Shown here: piece by piece, positions 1 to 10,515 of the stretch | How positions within the stretch are numbered: the first letter of the stretch is position 1 | Layout: every line of letters starts with the position of its first letter | Assembly (NCBI GenBank): GCA_002315745.1 | Contig: DCID01000016.1 | Location: 87,520 to 151,519 of the forward strand | From: Bacteroidales bacterium UBA1735 | GTDB lineage: Bacteria > Bacteroidota > Bacteroidia > Bacteroidales > Paludibacteraceae | Length of the DNA stretch: 64,000 nt | Direction: 5' to 3' | Notes under the pieces: generated by a model | Told to the model about the DNA's origin: nothing | Database searches by the model: none | Seen by the model: only the letters and a program-made list of their open reading frames with translations | Made by a program: the position numbers and the translations under genes

Positions 1-108
1 ATCGCTGCGGTGGCTATGGCACTCCAAATGAACGAGAAAGAGAAAAACTCCGCCGTCAAATTCATCGGCCGCATGAACACCAGCACGTGGAATGCTATAA
101 AATTCTAA
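1..108 (+). CDS. C-terminal fragment of an unidentified protein, possibly OadG-like
   Basis: Frame 1 is open from the window edge to TAA at 106-108 and gives 35 residues ending TSTWNAIKF. The segment begins with an Ala-rich helix (IAAVAMALQM) and ends with Arg, Trp and a basic tail. That resembles the C-terminus of sodium-pump decarboxylase gamma/delta (OadG-type) subunits, which often end in an AI-AA-A helix followed by an R...W segment. With so little sequence this is only a suggestion. It precedes serC on the same strand, separated by the repeat at 118-156. Confidence 0.4.
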   Translation: MAAVAMALQMNEKEKNSAVKFIGRMNTSTWNAIKF

Positions 109-117
109 CACTTGTTA

Positions 118-156
118 GTTGTGGTTGTCGTTGTGGTTATCGTTATCGTTATCGTT
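118..156. repeat. AAC-SAY hexamer repeat, copy 1 (5' of serC)
   Basis: Thirteen triplets of the GTT-RTS type on the + strand. Read on the - strand they follow AAC-SAY throughout (AAC alternating with GAT, CAC or GAC). The array lies in the serC leader, 16 bp before the ATG, and is GT-rich on the sense strand. It contains no stop in one + frame, which falsely extends serC upstream with a Trp-Leu-Ser-Leu segment. The same family occurs at five other places in this window. Confidence 0.9.
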
Positions 157-172
157 TAAAAAAAATATAAAT

Positions 173-1252
173 ATGAAGAAGTATAATTTTAACGCGGGTC
201 CTTCTATTCTCCCGCAAGAAGTGATCAAACAGACCGCAGAAGCCGTACTGGACTTCGAGGGTCAGGGATTGAGTGTGTTAGAGATCTCTCACCGTGCAAA
301 ATATTTCCAACCCGTTATGGACGAGGCGGAAGCCCTGATGAAAGAGTTACTCGGTGTGCCCGAAGGCTATCGCGTACTGTTCTTAGGTGGCGGTGCCAGC
401 ATGCAATTCTGCATGGTACCATTCAACCTGCTCGAGAAGAAAGCCGCTTATCTCAATACCGGTGTGTGGTCTAAGAAAGCCATCAAGGAAGCCAAAGCCT
501 TTGGCGAAGTCGTGGAGGTAGCTGCTTCCACCAATTCTATTCCTATGGACTTTGACATCCCACAGGACTGCGACTATTTCCATATCACCACCAATAACAC
601 CATATATGGTACAGAGATCAGCGACGCTAAACTGCAGGAGATCTACCGCAAGAAAGGTAAAGTGACGCTCGTAGCCGATATGTCGTCCGATATCCTGAGC
701 CGCAAGATTGATGTGAGCCAATATGGACTCATCTACGGTGGTGCTCAAAAGAACATTGCCCCTGCAGGCGTAACCTTCGTCATCGTACGCGAGGATATAT
801 TAGGTAAAGTGAGCCGTTATATCCCCACCATGCTCGACTATCGCACCCATATAGAAGGTGGTTCGATGTTCAATACGCCTCCTGTATTGCCTATTTATAC
901 AGCCGTACTGACCTTACGTTGGTTGAAGAAGAATGGTGGTGTGGACTGGATCGAGAAACGCAACATTGCCAAGGCTGAGTTACTCTATAACTGTATCGAC
1001 TCCTCTAAGTTGTTTACGGCTACGATCATGGACAAGGAAGATCGTTCGCGCATGAACATCTGCTTTGTACCGAAGCCTGGTAAAGAGGATATCTTCGACG
1101 ATTTCTTTGCGTTCGCTTCTGCCAAAGGTATGGTGGGTATCAAAGGACATCGTCTCGTAGGCGGTTTCCGTGCATCCTGCTATAACGCTATGGATCTCGA
1201 AGGCGTACAAGCCCTCGTCGATTGCATCCATGAGTATGAGAAAAAGTTCTAA
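173..1252 (+). CDS. serC: Phosphoserine aminotransferase
   Basis: Class V, PLP-dependent aminotransferase of 359 residues (EC 2.6.1.52). It converts 3-phosphohydroxypyruvate and glutamate to phosphoserine in the cytoplasm, the second step of serine synthesis. The N-terminal [12 protein letters not shown] and the GGAQKN motif around residue 195, whose Lys binds PLP, are diagnostic. The start is placed at 173 because [11 protein letters not shown] is the conserved N-terminus; the upstream in-frame part is repeat sequence. serA follows 20 bp downstream, so the two form a serine operon. The length is normal for the family. Confidence 0.97.
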   Translation: MKKYNFNAGPSILPQEVIKQTAEAVLDFEGQGLSVLEISHRAKYFQPVMDEAEALMKELLGVPEGYRVLFLGGGASMQFCMVPFNLLEKKAAYLNTGVWSKKAIKEAKAFGEVVEVAASTNSIPMDFDIPQDCDYFHITTNNTIYGTEISDAKLQEIYRKKGKVTLVADMSSDILSRKIDVSQYGLIYGGAQKNIAPAGVTFVIVREDILGKVSRYIPTMLDYRTHIEGGSMFNTPPVLPIYTAVLTLRWLKKNGGVDWIEKRNIAKAELLYNCIDSSKLFTATIMDKEDRSRMNICFVPKPGKEDIFDDFFAFASAKGMVGIKGHRLVGGFRASCYNAMDLEGVQALVDCIHEYEKKF

Positions 1253-1272
1253 AAGTTGAAAGAGTTCTAAGT

Positions 1273-2193
1273 ATGAAAGTTTTAGTAGCAACAGAGAAAC
1301 CTTTCGCGAAAGTAGCCGTCGATGGCATCCGCGAAGAGGTGGTTAAAGCAGGGTATGAATTAGCCCTGCTGGAGAAATATACCAATAAGCAACAACTCTT
1401 GGACGCAGTCCAGGACGCAGACGCCATCATCATCCGTTCGGATGTGGTGGATGCCGAAGTGCTCGATGCGGCTAAGCAGTTGAAGATCGTGGTGCGTGCA
1501 GGCGCAGGCTATGATAATATTGACTTAGCCGCAGCTACTGCCCACCAGGTAGTCGCTATGAACACGCCCGGACAGAACTCCAATGCTGTAGCCGAGTTAG
1601 CCCTCGGTCTCATGGTCTATGCCGTTCGTAACCTCTATAATGGCACTTCGGGTACCGAACTCAAAGGTAAGAAACTGGGTATCCACGCTTTCGGTAATGT
1701 AGGTCGTAATGTAGCCCGTATTGCCCAAGGTTTTGGTATGGATATCTACGCCTTCGATGCCTACTGCCCCGACGATGCGATGATTCAAGCCGGTGTCACT
1801 CCTGTGCATAGCGCCGAAGAGTTATATAAGACCTGCGATGTAGTCAGTCTGCATATCCCTGCTACCGACGAGACAAAGAACAGCATCAATAAAGCCCTAG
1901 TAGGTCTCATGCCTAAGGGTGGCGTACTCGTCAATACTGCCCGCAAGGAAGTGATCAACGAGACCGAACTCATTGCCCTTATGCAAGAGCGCACCGATCT
2001 GCGTTATGTAACGGACATCATGCCCGCAGCCGATGCTAAGTTCCGCGAACTGTTCGACGGACGCTATTTTGCTACGCCCAAGAAAATGGGTGCACAGACA
2101 GCCGAAGCCAATATCAACGCGGGTATAGCCGCTGCCAAGCAGATTGTGGATTTCTTCGTGAATGGTAATACCCGTTTCCAAGTTAATAAATAA
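1273..2193 (+). CDS. serA: D-3-phosphoglycerate dehydrogenase, short form
   Basis: D-isomer-specific 2-hydroxyacid dehydrogenase of 306 residues. It oxidises 3-phosphoglycerate to 3-phosphohydroxypyruvate, the first step of serine synthesis, feeding SerC encoded just upstream. The NAD-binding turn GIHAFGNVGRNVA lies near residue 130, and the catalytic Arg is in NTARKEV. It lacks the regulatory ACT domain of long SerA proteins. Where most family members have a catalytic His in an H-I-G motif, this one reads TPKKMGAQTAEAN, so Lys replaces His. From memory this is shared by other Bacteroides-type SerA proteins and is not a local mutation. The junction with serC repeats the word AGTTCTAA. Confidence 0.94.
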   Translation: MKVLVATEKPFAKVAVDGIREEVVKAGYELALLEKYTNKQQLLDAVQDADAIIIRSDVVDAEVLDAAKQLKIVVRAGAGYDNIDLAAATAHQVVAMNTPGQNSNAVAELALGLMVYAVRNLYNGTSGTELKGKKLGIHAFGNVGRNVARIAQGFGMDIYAFDAYCPDDAMIQAGVTPVHSAEELYKTCDVVSLHIPATDETKNSINKALVGLMPKGGVLVNTARKEVINETELIALMQERTDLRYVTDIMPAADAKFRELFDGRYFATPKKMGAQTAEANINAGIAAAKQIVDFFVNGNTRFQVNK

Positions 2194-3474
2194 ATGAAAC
2201 GACTCCTTCCTATCATCGTTGGTTGGTTAACCGCCATGGGCGCGTGGGCGACTTATATCGTTCCCGACACCTATCAAGTCATCCTGCTCAATGACTCCGT
2301 CTTTCTCTTTGTAGGTCAACCCGAGTTGAAGACATCGGATGGCACGGAGGTCGATTGGTACTTAACGACCGACCTTCAAGACCCCGTATGCACCAACAAC
2401 TCGTACTGTTCCTCTTTTAGTTCAGGCGATGGTGTGGTCATTAAGCGAGGTACTGAGATCATAGACGTGGCTTATGTCTTTGATTATACGGAGTGCCAAC
2501 CTACGGTCCATAGCCTCTCGGCACAGATGGATTGTGGGCATACCCATCTCTATATCGATGCCACCGTACCGGCGATGTCCTATCGGGATATACAAAATCG
2601 CCAGCACACGATTGCGCATAAAGCGACTATTGGCTATACCAATCTCGAATGGCAAGAGAAAGCATGGGCAGAAGTAACGAAGAGTCACGAGTTTGATTTG
2701 AAGCAAGGAGTAGAAACGATAAACGACCCCGCTTATGGGGAGACCTCTTTCTCCTTGGTATGGGATAAAGCATGGCGCGAACAATTAGGTTTAGCTGTGG
2801 ACTCTATGGTTACCGAGATCTACGAACCTCTGGCATGTCGCGGCAAACTGGTTACACAGACGACTATACGTGGTACGGAAGAGGAGAACGAGGTAGATCG
2901 CCCTATTGACCAAAAGATGTTGGCGGCATCGGGTCCATTGGAGGTATCGTTCACATCCAATCCCACCCCCGGAGTGAGGTTCTACCAATGGCGCATCTAT
3001 AAGCGCAATGATCTGATCGCAGAGCGTAAGGATCAAGATATACGTTACACGTTCAATGACCCAGGAGCCGATCTATATAAGGTCGTTCTAGTAGTTCGCG
3101 GAGACTCTTGCTCCCAAGAGACCGATCCGAGCAATCCTAACTATGCCGACTCGGTCAATATCACCATCCAAAAGTCGCAACTCTTTGCGCCTAATGTCTT
3201 CACCCCTAACGGGGATGGAAAAAACGATGAGTTCCGTGTCATCTACACCTCCATTAAGGAGTATTATATATGGATCTATAACCGATGGGGAAAGTTAGTG
3301 TATGAATCCTCTGATCCCGCTAAAGGTTGGGATGGGAACATCGGTAGTCGAGCAGCCGCAGAGGGTGCTTATTACTACATCATCCGTGCCAAAGGCACCG
3401 ATGCGGACACCGATTCCAGTAATCCTAACTTAGGGGTCTATAACCTATCCGGCGACATTAACTTACTTAGATAA
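2194..3474 (+). CDS. Secreted protein with type B T9SS C-terminal domain
   Basis: Protein of 426 residues with an N-terminal signal peptide (hydrophobic segment ending near ...GAWATY). The C-terminal 90 residues carry the gliding-motility-type module: FAPNVFTPNGDGKNDEF, IYNRWGKLVYES, GWDGN and GAYYYIIRAKG. This is the type B sorting signal recognised by the type IX secretion system, so the protein is probably exported to the cell surface or the medium. The middle region (about 30-330) is not recognised; part of it (about 245-305) resembles a PKD-like beta-sandwich. Its ATG begins directly after the serA stop, so it is probably cotranscribed with serA, although the functions look unrelated. 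Confidence 0.88.
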   Translation: MKRLLPIIVGWLTAMGAWATYIVPDTYQVILLNDSVFLFVGQPELKTSDGTEVDWYLTTDLQDPVCTNNSYCSSFSSGDGVVIKRGTEIIDVAYVFDYTECQPTVHSLSAQMDCGHTHLYIDATVPAMSYRDIQNRQHTIAHKATIGYTNLEWQEKAWAEVTKSHEFDLKQGVETINDPAYGETSFSLVWDKAWREQLGLAVDSMVTEIYEPLACRGKLVTQTTIRGTEEENEVDRPIDQKMLAASGPLEVSFTSNPTPGVRFYQWRIYKRNDLIAERKDQDIRYTFNDPGADLYKVVLVVRGDSCSQETDPSNPNYADSVNITIQKSQLFAPNVFTPNGDGKNDEFRVIYTSIKEYYIWIYNRWGKLVYESSDPAKGWDGNIGSRAAAEGAYYYIIRAKGTDADTDSSNPNLGVYNLSGDINLLR

Positions 3475-3501
3475 CACCTGCAACCTGCAACCTAAAATAT
3501 T

Positions 3502-5679
3502 ATGTATAAAAAGTTTTTCATTATGGCATTAGCCACTGCTGCGCTCATCGGTTGCGCTTCGAAAACCGAAGATAATGTTCCCGTTAACGAGAACCCGTTA
3601 CTCAACTACGCCCATTGGACAACGCCCCACGGCACCTATCCGTTCAATGAGATCAAAGCCGAGCATTATATGCCCGCCTTCGAAGAAGCGTTTAAAGAAG
3701 GTCTCGCCGAGATAGATGCCATCGTGCGCAATCCCGAGAAACCCACGTTTGAGAACACGATTGTAGCGCTCGAACGCGCTGGTCACACACTCAGTTTGGC
3801 GACCTACTGTTTCTTTAATCTCACCAATGCGGAGACTAATGACACCCTCGATGCTATCGAGACCGAACTGATGCCTAAGTACACCGAGTACGAGACCGCT
3901 ATCACGCTCAACGATAGTCTCTTCCAACGCATTAAAGCCGTCTATGACGAGCGTGAGTCCTTGCGTCTCAATCCGGAACAACGCAAACTATTAGAAGATG
4001 CCTACGAAGGTTTTGCCAACAATGGTGCTAACCTCGACTCTGTGGGTAAAGAGAAATATAAGGAACTCTCCACTCGTCTGTCGATGCTCACCCTCGCCTA
4101 TGGTCAGAACGTGCTCAAAGCCACGAACGCATGGACTAAACTGATCACCGACGAATCGCAGTTGGCAGGTCTCAATGACGATACCAAAGCAATGATGCGT
4201 GACAATGCAAAGAAGAAAGGTCAAAAAGGTTGGCTCATGGATCTCAAACCTACCACCACCATACCTTTCATGCAAGACTGTGCTAATCGCGAACTGCGTA
4301 AGGAGCTGTATATAGCATCTAACACCCGCTGCATCGGTGGCGAGTTTGATAACACGCAGAACATCATCGACATTGCCAATACCCGTTTGGAGATAGCCCA
4401 ACTCTTCGACAAAGAAGACTTCGCGCAGAAAGCCCTGCATAAACGCTGTGCCGAGAACGAGGAGACCGTCATGAATTTCCTCAACAGCCTACGCGATGCC
4501 TATATGCCTGCTGCCCGCGCCGAAGTAGCCGAACTGCAAGCCTTTGCGGATAGCCTGGGTCTCAATGACCAACTTCAGCCGTGGGATTTCTCCTACTACT
4601 CGAAGAAGTTAAAGGATGCTAAGTACAGCATCTCCGACGATATTCTCCGTCCGTATTTTGAGTTAGAAGCCGTTAAACAGGGCGTCTTTGGTTTAGCCAA
4701 TCGTCTCTATGGACTCACCTTCGTGCAAGATACCAATATACAGGTCTATAACCCCGAAGTATCGGCATACAATGTCTATGACGCTAAGGGTAAGTTCTTA
4801 GCCGTCTATTACACCGATTTCCATCCGCGGGATGGTAAGCGCGGTGGTGCTTGGATGAATGAGTTCCAAGGTCAATACAAGATTGGTCGCAAGGATCATC
4901 GTCCACATATCACGACCGTGATGAACTTCACCCGTCCCGTACCTGCTACCGATGCTACGGAGGGCAAGCCTGCATTACTCACCTATGACGAGGTAGAGAC
5001 TTTCCTGCACGAGTTTGGTCATGCGCTCCATGGTATGCTCACTCGCTGCACGTATGGTAGCCAGTCTGGTACGAACGTGCCACGCGACTTCGTGGAGTTG
5101 CCTTCGCAGTTCAATGAGAACTTCCTCGGTGAGAAAGAGTTCTTGGACACTTTCGCCAAACATTACGAGACGGGCGAAGCGATGCCTCAAGACCTCATTG
5201 ATAAGATTCATCGTGCCGACACCTACCACGCTGCCTATGCGTGCGTACGTCAACTGTCGTTTGGTTACCTCGATATGGCTTGGCATACTATCCGTGAGCC
5301 GTTTGCACCTACTAAGGGTCAATCGGTACAGGATGCCGTTATCGCCTTTGGTAACAACGCGATGGAGCAAGTGCGTGTCATGCCTAACGTGCCTGGCACG
5401 CAGATGGAGACGGCTTTCACCCATATCTTCTCCGGAGGATACGCGGCAGGATACTACAGCTATAAATGGTCAGAGTTATTGGACGCAGATGCCTTTGCAC
5501 AGTTCCAACAGGCACGCGACAAGCGTGGTTCTATCTTCGATAAGAAGACGGCTGATTCGTTCCGCAAGAACATCCTCGAGCGCGGTGGTACCGAAGAGCC
5601 GATGGTGCTCTATCGTCGTTTCCGTGGCGGTGATCCTACCATTGATGCCTTGCTCAAGAGAGATGGTATCCAGAAATAG
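3502..5679 (+). CDS. dcp: M3 family peptidyl-dipeptidase (Dcp-like), lipoprotein
   Basis: Zinc metallopeptidase of 725 residues, the usual length for peptidyl-dipeptidase Dcp, which removes dipeptides from peptide C-termini. The catalytic motif HEFGH is at residues 503-507, with the third zinc ligand Glu in FVELPSQF about 28 residues later. The N-terminus is a lipoprotein signal, with Cys18 in a LIGC lipobox, so the enzyme is probably anchored in the envelope and acts on periplasmic peptides. Oligopeptidase A (PrlC) is the close alternative, but the lipobox favours Dcp. It follows the T9SS protein after a short CAACCTG repeat and overlaps the next gene by one base. Confidence 0.93.
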   Translation: MYKKFFIMALATAALIGCASKTEDNVPVNENPLLNYAHWTTPHGTYPFNEIKAEHYMPAFEEAFKEGLAEIDAIVRNPEKPTFENTIVALERAGHTLSLATYCFFNLTNAETNDTLDAIETELMPKYTEYETAITLNDSLFQRIKAVYDERESLRLNPEQRKLLEDAYEGFANNGANLDSVGKEKYKELSTRLSMLTLAYGQNVLKATNAWTKLITDESQLAGLNDDTKAMMRDNAKKKGQKGWLMDLKPTTTIPFMQDCANRELRKELYIASNTRCIGGEFDNTQNIIDIANTRLEIAQLFDKEDFAQKALHKRCAENEETVMNFLNSLRDAYMPAARAEVAELQAFADSLGLNDQLQPWDFSYYSKKLKDAKYSISDDILRPYFELEAVKQGVFGLANRLYGLTFVQDTNIQVYNPEVSAYNVYDAKGKFLAVYYTDFHPRDGKRGGAWMNEFQGQYKIGRKDHRPHITTVMNFTRPVPATDATEGKPALLTYDEVETFLHEFGHALHGMLTRCTYGSQSGTNVPRDFVELPSQFNENFLGEKEFLDTFAKHYETGEAMPQDLIDKIHRADTYHAAYACVRQLSFGYLDMAWHTIREPFAPTKGQSVQDAVIAFGNNAMEQVRVMPNVPGTQMETAFTHIFSGGYAAGYYSYKWSELLDADAFAQFQQARDKRGSIFDKKTADSFRKNILERGGTEEPMVLYRRFRGGDPTIDALLKRDGIQK

Positions 5680-6602
5680 TGTGGGTTCTTCTCGCCATAT
5701 TATCAGCACTCTGTTTGGGGTGTTATGATGTGAGCAAAAAGCGTGCGCTGACTCACCTTACGGTAGTTAACACGCTTTTTTTGAGCATCCTCATCTCCAG
5801 TGCTATTCTGTCACTTTTTCTACTATTATCGAGGTGGAGTCCTACGCTAATGGTAGATACCGTATTGTATGTTCCCCGCGTAGATGGGCACACGCATTGG
5901 CTCTGTTTCCTCAAGGCATGTTTAGTACTCAGTAGTTGGGGTTTCTCCTATATAGCGCTGCAGCAATTGCCTATCAGTTTAGTCTCCCCTATGCAGGCTA
6001 CGCGACCGATGTGGACTTTGGTAGGTGCCCTATTCCTCTTTGGTGAGGTGCTAAACGGATGGCAGTGGGCAGGTATCGTGTGCGCCTTGGGGTCGGTCTT
6101 CTTGTTTGCACTCAGCGAGGCGATGACCCATCGTAAGGAGCATGCTAAGATAGCCACTGCTCCTCTCATCTGCTTATGTCTCACTATCCTCACAGGCGCG
6201 GCGAGCGGGTTGTACGATAAGTACCTTATGCGTCAGTTTGACCATAATGCGGTACAGGTTTATTACACCTATTATCAACTCCTCCTCATCACCATCATCT
6301 ATTTGGTTCATTGCTACCGTCACCCAGCCGCTCGCCCTTCTCAAGGTTTTTGGAGAAGTCCTGCTTTTTTGCCGGTGATATGTATCTCTATTTTCTTGGT
6401 ACTCTCCGACTACTTCTACCTGCTAGCGTTATCCGATACCGATTCATTGATAGCTGTCGTATCGACGATGCGTCGTTCGGGTACCATCATTCCGTTCCTC
6501 TATGGGATAGTCATCCTGCGCGAACCGCATCCATACAAAAAAATAGTATGCCTCATCGGCATACTATTGGGATTGGTTTGTTTACTCTTAGGTAGTTTAT
6601 GA
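5679..6602 (+). CDS. EamA/DMT-family transporter
   Basis: Membrane protein of 307 residues with about ten hydrophobic segments, in the two-repeat arrangement of the drug/metabolite transporter superfamily. A repeat end is visible around [21 protein letters not shown], typical of EamA domains. The substrate is unknown. The start is GTG, whose first G is the last base of the dcp stop, so translation is probably coupled. The 3' end overlaps the end of pgi, on the other strand, by 6 bp. Its last codons contain the hairpin that serves as the pgi terminator. Confidence 0.85.
   Translation: MWVLLAILSALCLGCYDVSKKRALTHLTVVNTLFLSILISSAILSLFLLLSRWSPTLMVDTVLYVPRVDGHTHWLCFLKACLVLSSWGFSYIALQQLPISLVSPMQATRPMWTLVGALFLFGEVLNGWQWAGIVCALGSVFLFALSEAMTHRKEHAKIATAPLICLCLTILTGAASGLYDKYLMRQFDHNAVQVYYTYYQLLLITIIYLVHCYRHPAARPSQGFWRSPAFLPVICISIFLVLSDYFYLLALSDTDSLIAVVSTMRRSGTIIPFLYGIVILREPHPYKKIVCLIGILLGLVCLLLGSL
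6537..6568 (-). terminator. Intrinsic terminator of the lysS-gpsA-pgi operon, inside the EamA gene
   Basis: A perfect 11-bp stem (AATAGTATGCC / GGCATACTATT, 6542-6552 and 6558-6568) with a 5-nt loop is followed on the - strand by seven T residues (6543-6537). It lies 29 bp past the pgi stop, within codons for [11 protein letters not shown] of the convergent transporter gene. Confidence 0.8.
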
Positions 6603-7925
6603 TAAGCGGGCTTTGATAGCCTTACTCTCTTCCTCGTAACCAGGTTTGTCCAATAGGGCGAACATATTCTTCTTATACGCCTCTACGCCCGGTTGATTGA
6701 ATGGATTAACGCCTAACATATAGCCCGATATACCGCAGGCACGCTCGAAGAAATAGATGAACTGACCTAAGTTATACTCATCTACCTTCTCGAACGAGAT
6801 CTTGATATTAGGTACACCACCATCGACGTGTGCGAGTTGGGTGCCGAGTTCCGCCATTTTGTTGACTTCGTCCACGCGTTTACCGGCGAGGAAATTGAGT
6901 CCGTCGAGGTTCTGCTCATCCTTAGGGAAGATAACGGACTTATTGGCTTGCTCAATGGATATAACCGTCTCGAAGATGGTGCGTTCACCATCTTGGATCC
7001 ATTGACCCATCGAGTGCAAGTCCGTAGTCAAGTCCACACTAGCTGGGAAGATACCTTTGCGGTTCTTACCTTCGGATTCGCCATAGAGTTGTTTCCACCA
7101 CTCGGCAAAATAGTGGATCTTAGGATTGAAGTTCGCCATGATCTCTATTTTCTTACCATACTGATAGAGGGCATTACGCATAGCCGCATATTGGCAAGCA
7201 GGGTTATTGTCATACCCCACCTTGGTGCTAGTTGCTTTCTCCATGTCCTGTGCACCGCGAACGAGCGCAAAGATATCGTGCCCTGCGCAAGCGACAGGTA
7301 ACAGACCTACTGGGGTCAGGACGCTGAAACGACCACCTACGTTGTCTGGGATAATGAATGTTTGATAACCTTCTATCTCGGCTAATTTGCGGGCAGCACC
7401 TTTGACCTTATCGGTGATGCAAACGATGAGGTCTTTTGCGACCTCTTTGCCCACTTGCTTCTCCAGCATCGTCTTGAGCAGACGGAAGGCGAGTGCCGTC
7501 TCTGTGGTCGTACCCGACTTAGAGATATTGATAATAGCGAAGGTCTTACCTTCGAGCAGTTCCATCAGGTCTGCTAAGTAATCTTCACCGATGTTGTTAC
7601 CCGCATACACGATGCGTGGGTTCTTACCATTGAGGCCAAAGGTGTGATCTAATGCCTCGTTCACGGCACGGCAACCTAAATAGCTGCCACCTATACCTGC
7701 CACCACGATGATCTCTGCTTTCGCGCGGAGACGATTGGCACAGTCTTGTACTTCGTGGAGGAAAGCGTCCGTGGTCTCGGAGGGCAGATGTACCCAACCT
7801 AAGAAATCGTTACCTTCTCCTTCTCCTTTTTCTAATACTAAGTTAGCCTTTACTGCCAATGCAGCTTCCTCGGCTAATGCGCCTGCGGGAACAAAACTCG
7901 CAGCATTCTTTAAACACAGTTTCAT
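6597..7925 (-). CDS. pgi: Glucose-6-phosphate isomerase
   Basis: Cytoplasmic isomerase of 442 residues that interconverts glucose-6-phosphate and fructose-6-phosphate (EC 5.3.1.9). It has the phosphosugar-isomerase signature [14 protein letters not shown], the SIS-type [14 protein letters not shown] phosphate-binding loop and the C-terminal [10 protein letters not shown] motif. The length matches the short bacterial form. It is the last gene of the operon DUF2147-lysS-gpsA-pgi, 10 bp after gpsA. Its stop lies inside the end of the convergent EamA gene. Confidence 0.96.
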   Translation of the reverse strand: MKLCLKNAASFVPAGALAEEAALAVKANLVLEKGEGEGNDFLGWVHLPSETTDAFLHEVQDCANRLRAKAEIIVVAGIGGSYLGCRAVNEALDHTFGLNGKNPRIVYAGNNIGEDYLADLMELLEGKTFAIINISKSGTTTETALAFRLLKTMLEKQVGKEVAKDLIVCITDKVKGAARKLAEIEGYQTFIIPDNVGGRFSVLTPVGLLPVACAGHDIFALVRGAQDMEKATSTKVGYDNNPACQYAAMRNALYQYGKKIEIMANFNPKIHYFAEWWKQLYGESEGKNRKGIFPASVDLTTDLHSMGQWIQDGERTIFETVISIEQANKSVIFPKDEQNLDGLNFLAGKRVDEVNKMAELGTQLAHVDGGVPNIKISFEKVDEYNLGQFIYFFERACGISGYMLGVNPFNQPGVEAYKKNMFALLDKPGYEEESKAIKARLS

Positions 7926-7935
7926 ATATATACGT

Positions 7936-8928
7936 TTAATATAGTTTCTTCGTTAAGCGAGAGATGACAATCGTCGGTGACAAGTGGTTGTAGAGGATAT
8001 CGTATATCGCTTCCACGATAGGCAGATCGACTTGCATCTTTTCGTTAGCCAGGTGGATAGCCAGCGTACCATAATAGCCTTCCGCTACCATCTCCATCTC
8101 TATCTGAGCCGATTTGACGGAGTAACCCATACCGACGAGTTGACCAAACTGGCGATTGCGGGAGAACTTGGAGTAAGCCGTCACTAACACATCTCCTAAG
8201 TAGCCGCTGGCATCTATATCGCGTTGGTTATTACACATGGCCGTCGCGAAGCGTTGAATCTCCTGCACGCCATTACTCATGAGCACGGCTTGGAAATTGT
8301 CACCATAGTGCAGACTATGACATAAGCCCGCAGCGATAGCGTAGATGTTCTTCATCACCGACGAGTACTCCAATCCTATCACATCCGTACTCGGTGTAGC
8401 ACGCACAAAATCAGTATCAAAGAGTTGGCACAACTCCATCGAGTGTTCGCGGCTCTCACAACCGATCGTCAAGTAACTCAGTCGCTCCAAGGCTATCTCC
8501 TCGGCGTGACAGGGACCCGCGATGATCGCCAATTGCGACATGGGGATATTAAATCGTTGGTGCAAGTAATCGGTGACTAGGATGTTCTCTTCGGGGATCA
8601 TACCTTTGACCGCAGAGATAACCGTTTTGTGCTCCATCTTGCGCTTGATCTTAGTCAGAGTCTGCTTGACGTAGGGTGATGGGATAGCCACAATGAGGAT
8701 ATCCGAATCCGTCACCGCATAGTTGATATCCGAATAGAAGTGAATACGATTCGTATCAAACGTCGCATTACATAGGTATCCGGGGTTCTTACCCGTAGCC
8801 TTAAATTCATCAATGGTTTCCTGTTTACGGATGAACCAATTGATCTGAGGTTGGTTGAGCAGCACTATCTTCGCCAGCGCCGTTGCCCAACTACCACTTC
8901 CTATGATACAAACACGTTTGTCCATCAT
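7936..8928 (-). CDS. gpsA: Glycerol-3-phosphate dehydrogenase [NAD(P)+]
   Basis: Protein of 330 residues that makes sn-glycerol-3-phosphate from dihydroxyacetone phosphate for phospholipid synthesis. The N-terminal Rossmann loop is [12 protein letters not shown], the catalytic Lys lies in [13 protein letters not shown], and SNGVQEI is also characteristic. Its ATG overlaps the lysS stop in an ATGA arrangement (8925-8928), so the two are translationally coupled. The domain order and length are those of ordinary bacterial GpsA. Confidence 0.96.
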   Translation of the reverse strand: MMDKRVCIIGSGSWATALAKIVLLNQPQINWFIRKQETIDEFKATGKNPGYLCNATFDTNRIHFYSDINYAVTDSDILIVAIPSPYVKQTLTKIKRKMEHKTVISAVKGMIPEENILVTDYLHQRFNIPMSQLAIIAGPCHAEEIALERLSYLTIGCESREHSMELCQLFDTDFVRATPSTDVIGLEYSSVMKNIYAIAAGLCHSLHYGDNFQAVLMSNGVQEIQRFATAMCNNQRDIDASGYLGDVLVTAYSKFSRNRQFGQLVGMGYSVKSAQIEMEMVAEGYYGTLAIHLANEKMQVDLPIVEAIYDILYNHLSPTIVISRLTKKLY

Positions 8929-10493
8929 ACTTCAGGTTTCATGGTGGGGAATAGCAAGACTTCCTGAATGGTCGGTTGTCCTGTCATCAAGATCGCGAGG
9001 CGGTCTATACCTATACCGATACCGGAGGTAGGCGGCATACCATATTCGAGGGCACGCATGAAATCGTGGTCAATGACCATCGCTTCGTCATCCCCTTTCT
9101 TCGCGAGGTTCATCTGATCGACGAACCGGTTATATTGGTCTATTGGGTCATTGAGCTCGGAGTACGCATTGGCTAACTCTTTACCATTGACCATTAACTC
9201 AAATCGTTCGGTCAGTCCGGGTTTAGAGCGGTGCATCTTGGTCAGAGGAGACATCTCCACCGGGTAGTCGGTAATGAACGTAGGTTGGATGAAGGTACCC
9301 TCACAGGTCTCTCCGAAGATCTCGTCAATGAGTTTACCCTTACCCATCTTCTCCGTGTCTTCGACACCAAATTTCTTAGCAATAGGGCGAATCTCCTCTT
9401 CCGTCATCTTCGACAGGTCATAACCCGTCTTTTCTTGGATAGCCTCGAGGATAGGCAGACGACGATATGGTGCTTTGAAGTCCACCTCGTGGTCGCCAAT
9501 CTGCACTTTGGTTGTGCCATTGACAGCGATAGCGATGCGCTCGAGCAATTGCTCTGTGAACGACATCATCCAGTTATAGTCCTTATATTGCACATAGAGC
9601 TCCATGCATGTGAACTCGGGGTTATGGCTACGGTCCATACCTTCGTTGCGGAAGTTACGACCAATCTCGTACACGCCCTCGAAGCCACCTACGATGAGGC
9701 GTTTGAGGTAGAGTTCCGTCGCGATACGTAGGTACATATCCACATCGAGTGTGTTATGGTGCGTGATGAACGGACGCGCCGATGCACCACCGGCTATCTG
9801 TTGTAGTATAGGTGTCTCCACCTCGGTGTAACCTGCTTCGTCAAACACCTGACGCATGGTGCGTAAGATAGTGGCACGTTTGAGGAAAGTGTCCTTCACG
9901 CCGTCATTGACCACTAGATCCACGTAGCGTTGGCGATAGCGTTGCTCGGGGTCGTTAAATCCGTCGTATGCTACCCCATCCTTGTACTTAACGATAGGCA
10001 GTGGACGCAGCGACTTCGATAAGACGGTCAACTTTTGTGCATGCACCGATATCTCACCCATTTGGGTACGGAACACGAAACCTTCTATGCCGATGAAGTC
10101 ACCAATGTCGAGCAACTTCTTGAACACCACGTTATACATCTGCTGCTCCACCGAAAGGTTGTGGTTGTCGTTGTGGTTGTCGTTATGGTTGTCGTTGTCG
10201 TCAACTGGCGCCTGGATATCGTCGCGGCTCACATAGACTTGGATACGGCCTTTGGAGTCTTGCAGTTCGATGAAGGACGCTTTGCCCATGATACGCTTCG
10301 ACATGAGTCGTCCTGCTATACTGACTTTATCACCAGTATGCCATACCCCATCGCCTTCGTCCACGAAGCCGGCTTTGATATCGGTCGAGTGACCGGTTAC
10401 TACATACTCGTTCGCGGGATAGGGATTAATGCCCATATCGCGCATAGTTTGCAGACTCTGTCTGCGAACTTGTTCTTGTTCAGATAATTCCAT
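8925..10493 (-). CDS. lysS: Lysyl-tRNA synthetase, class II, with an Asn/His/Asp-repeat insert
   Basis: Class II synthetase of 522 residues. An N-terminal OB-fold anticodon-binding domain (about 50-165) is followed by the catalytic core with motif 2 (FRNEGMDRSHNPEFTCMELY) and motif 3 (GIGIDRLAILMTG). It charges tRNA-Lys in the cytoplasm. Residues 98-112 are [15 protein letters not shown], encoded by the AAC-SAY repeat. They sit in an OB-fold loop just before the conserved FKKLLDIGDFIGIEG strand, a place that could tolerate extra length. The rest of the sequence looks intact, so the enzyme is probably functional. It is shorter than the LysS with a C-terminal extension that I recall from Bacteroides. 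Confidence 0.97.
   Translation of the reverse strand: MELSEQEQVRRQSLQTMRDMGINPYPANEYVVTGHSTDIKAGFVDEGDGVWHTGDKVSIAGRLMSKRIMGKASFIELQDSKGRIQVYVSRDDIQAPVDDNDNHNDNHNDNHNLSVEQQMYNVVFKKLLDIGDFIGIEGFVFRTQMGEISVHAQKLTVLSKSLRPLPIVKYKDGVAYDGFNDPEQRYRQRYVDLVVNDGVKDTFLKRATILRTMRQVFDEAGYTEVETPILQQIAGGASARPFITHHNTLDVDMYLRIATELYLKRLIVGGFEGVYEIGRNFRNEGMDRSHNPEFTCMELYVQYKDYNWMMSFTEQLLERIAIAVNGTTKVQIGDHEVDFKAPYRRLPILEAIQEKTGYDLSKMTEEEIRPIAKKFGVEDTEKMGKGKLIDEIFGETCEGTFIQPTFITDYPVEMSPLTKMHRSKPGLTERFELMVNGKELANAYSELNDPIDQYNRFVDQMNLAKKGDDEAMVIDHDFMRALEYGMPPTSGIGIGIDRLAILMTGQPTIQEVLLFPTMKPEV
10158..10202. repeat. AAC-SAY hexamer repeat, copy 2 (inside lysS)
   Basis: Fifteen triplets, read on the - strand as GAC GAC, then AAC alternating with GAC, CAT or CAC. 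They encode Asp/Asn/His in frame within lysS. The sense strand is AC-rich. Confidence 0.92.
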
Positions 10494-10515
10494 TATATCT
10501 TATTTTAATATACAC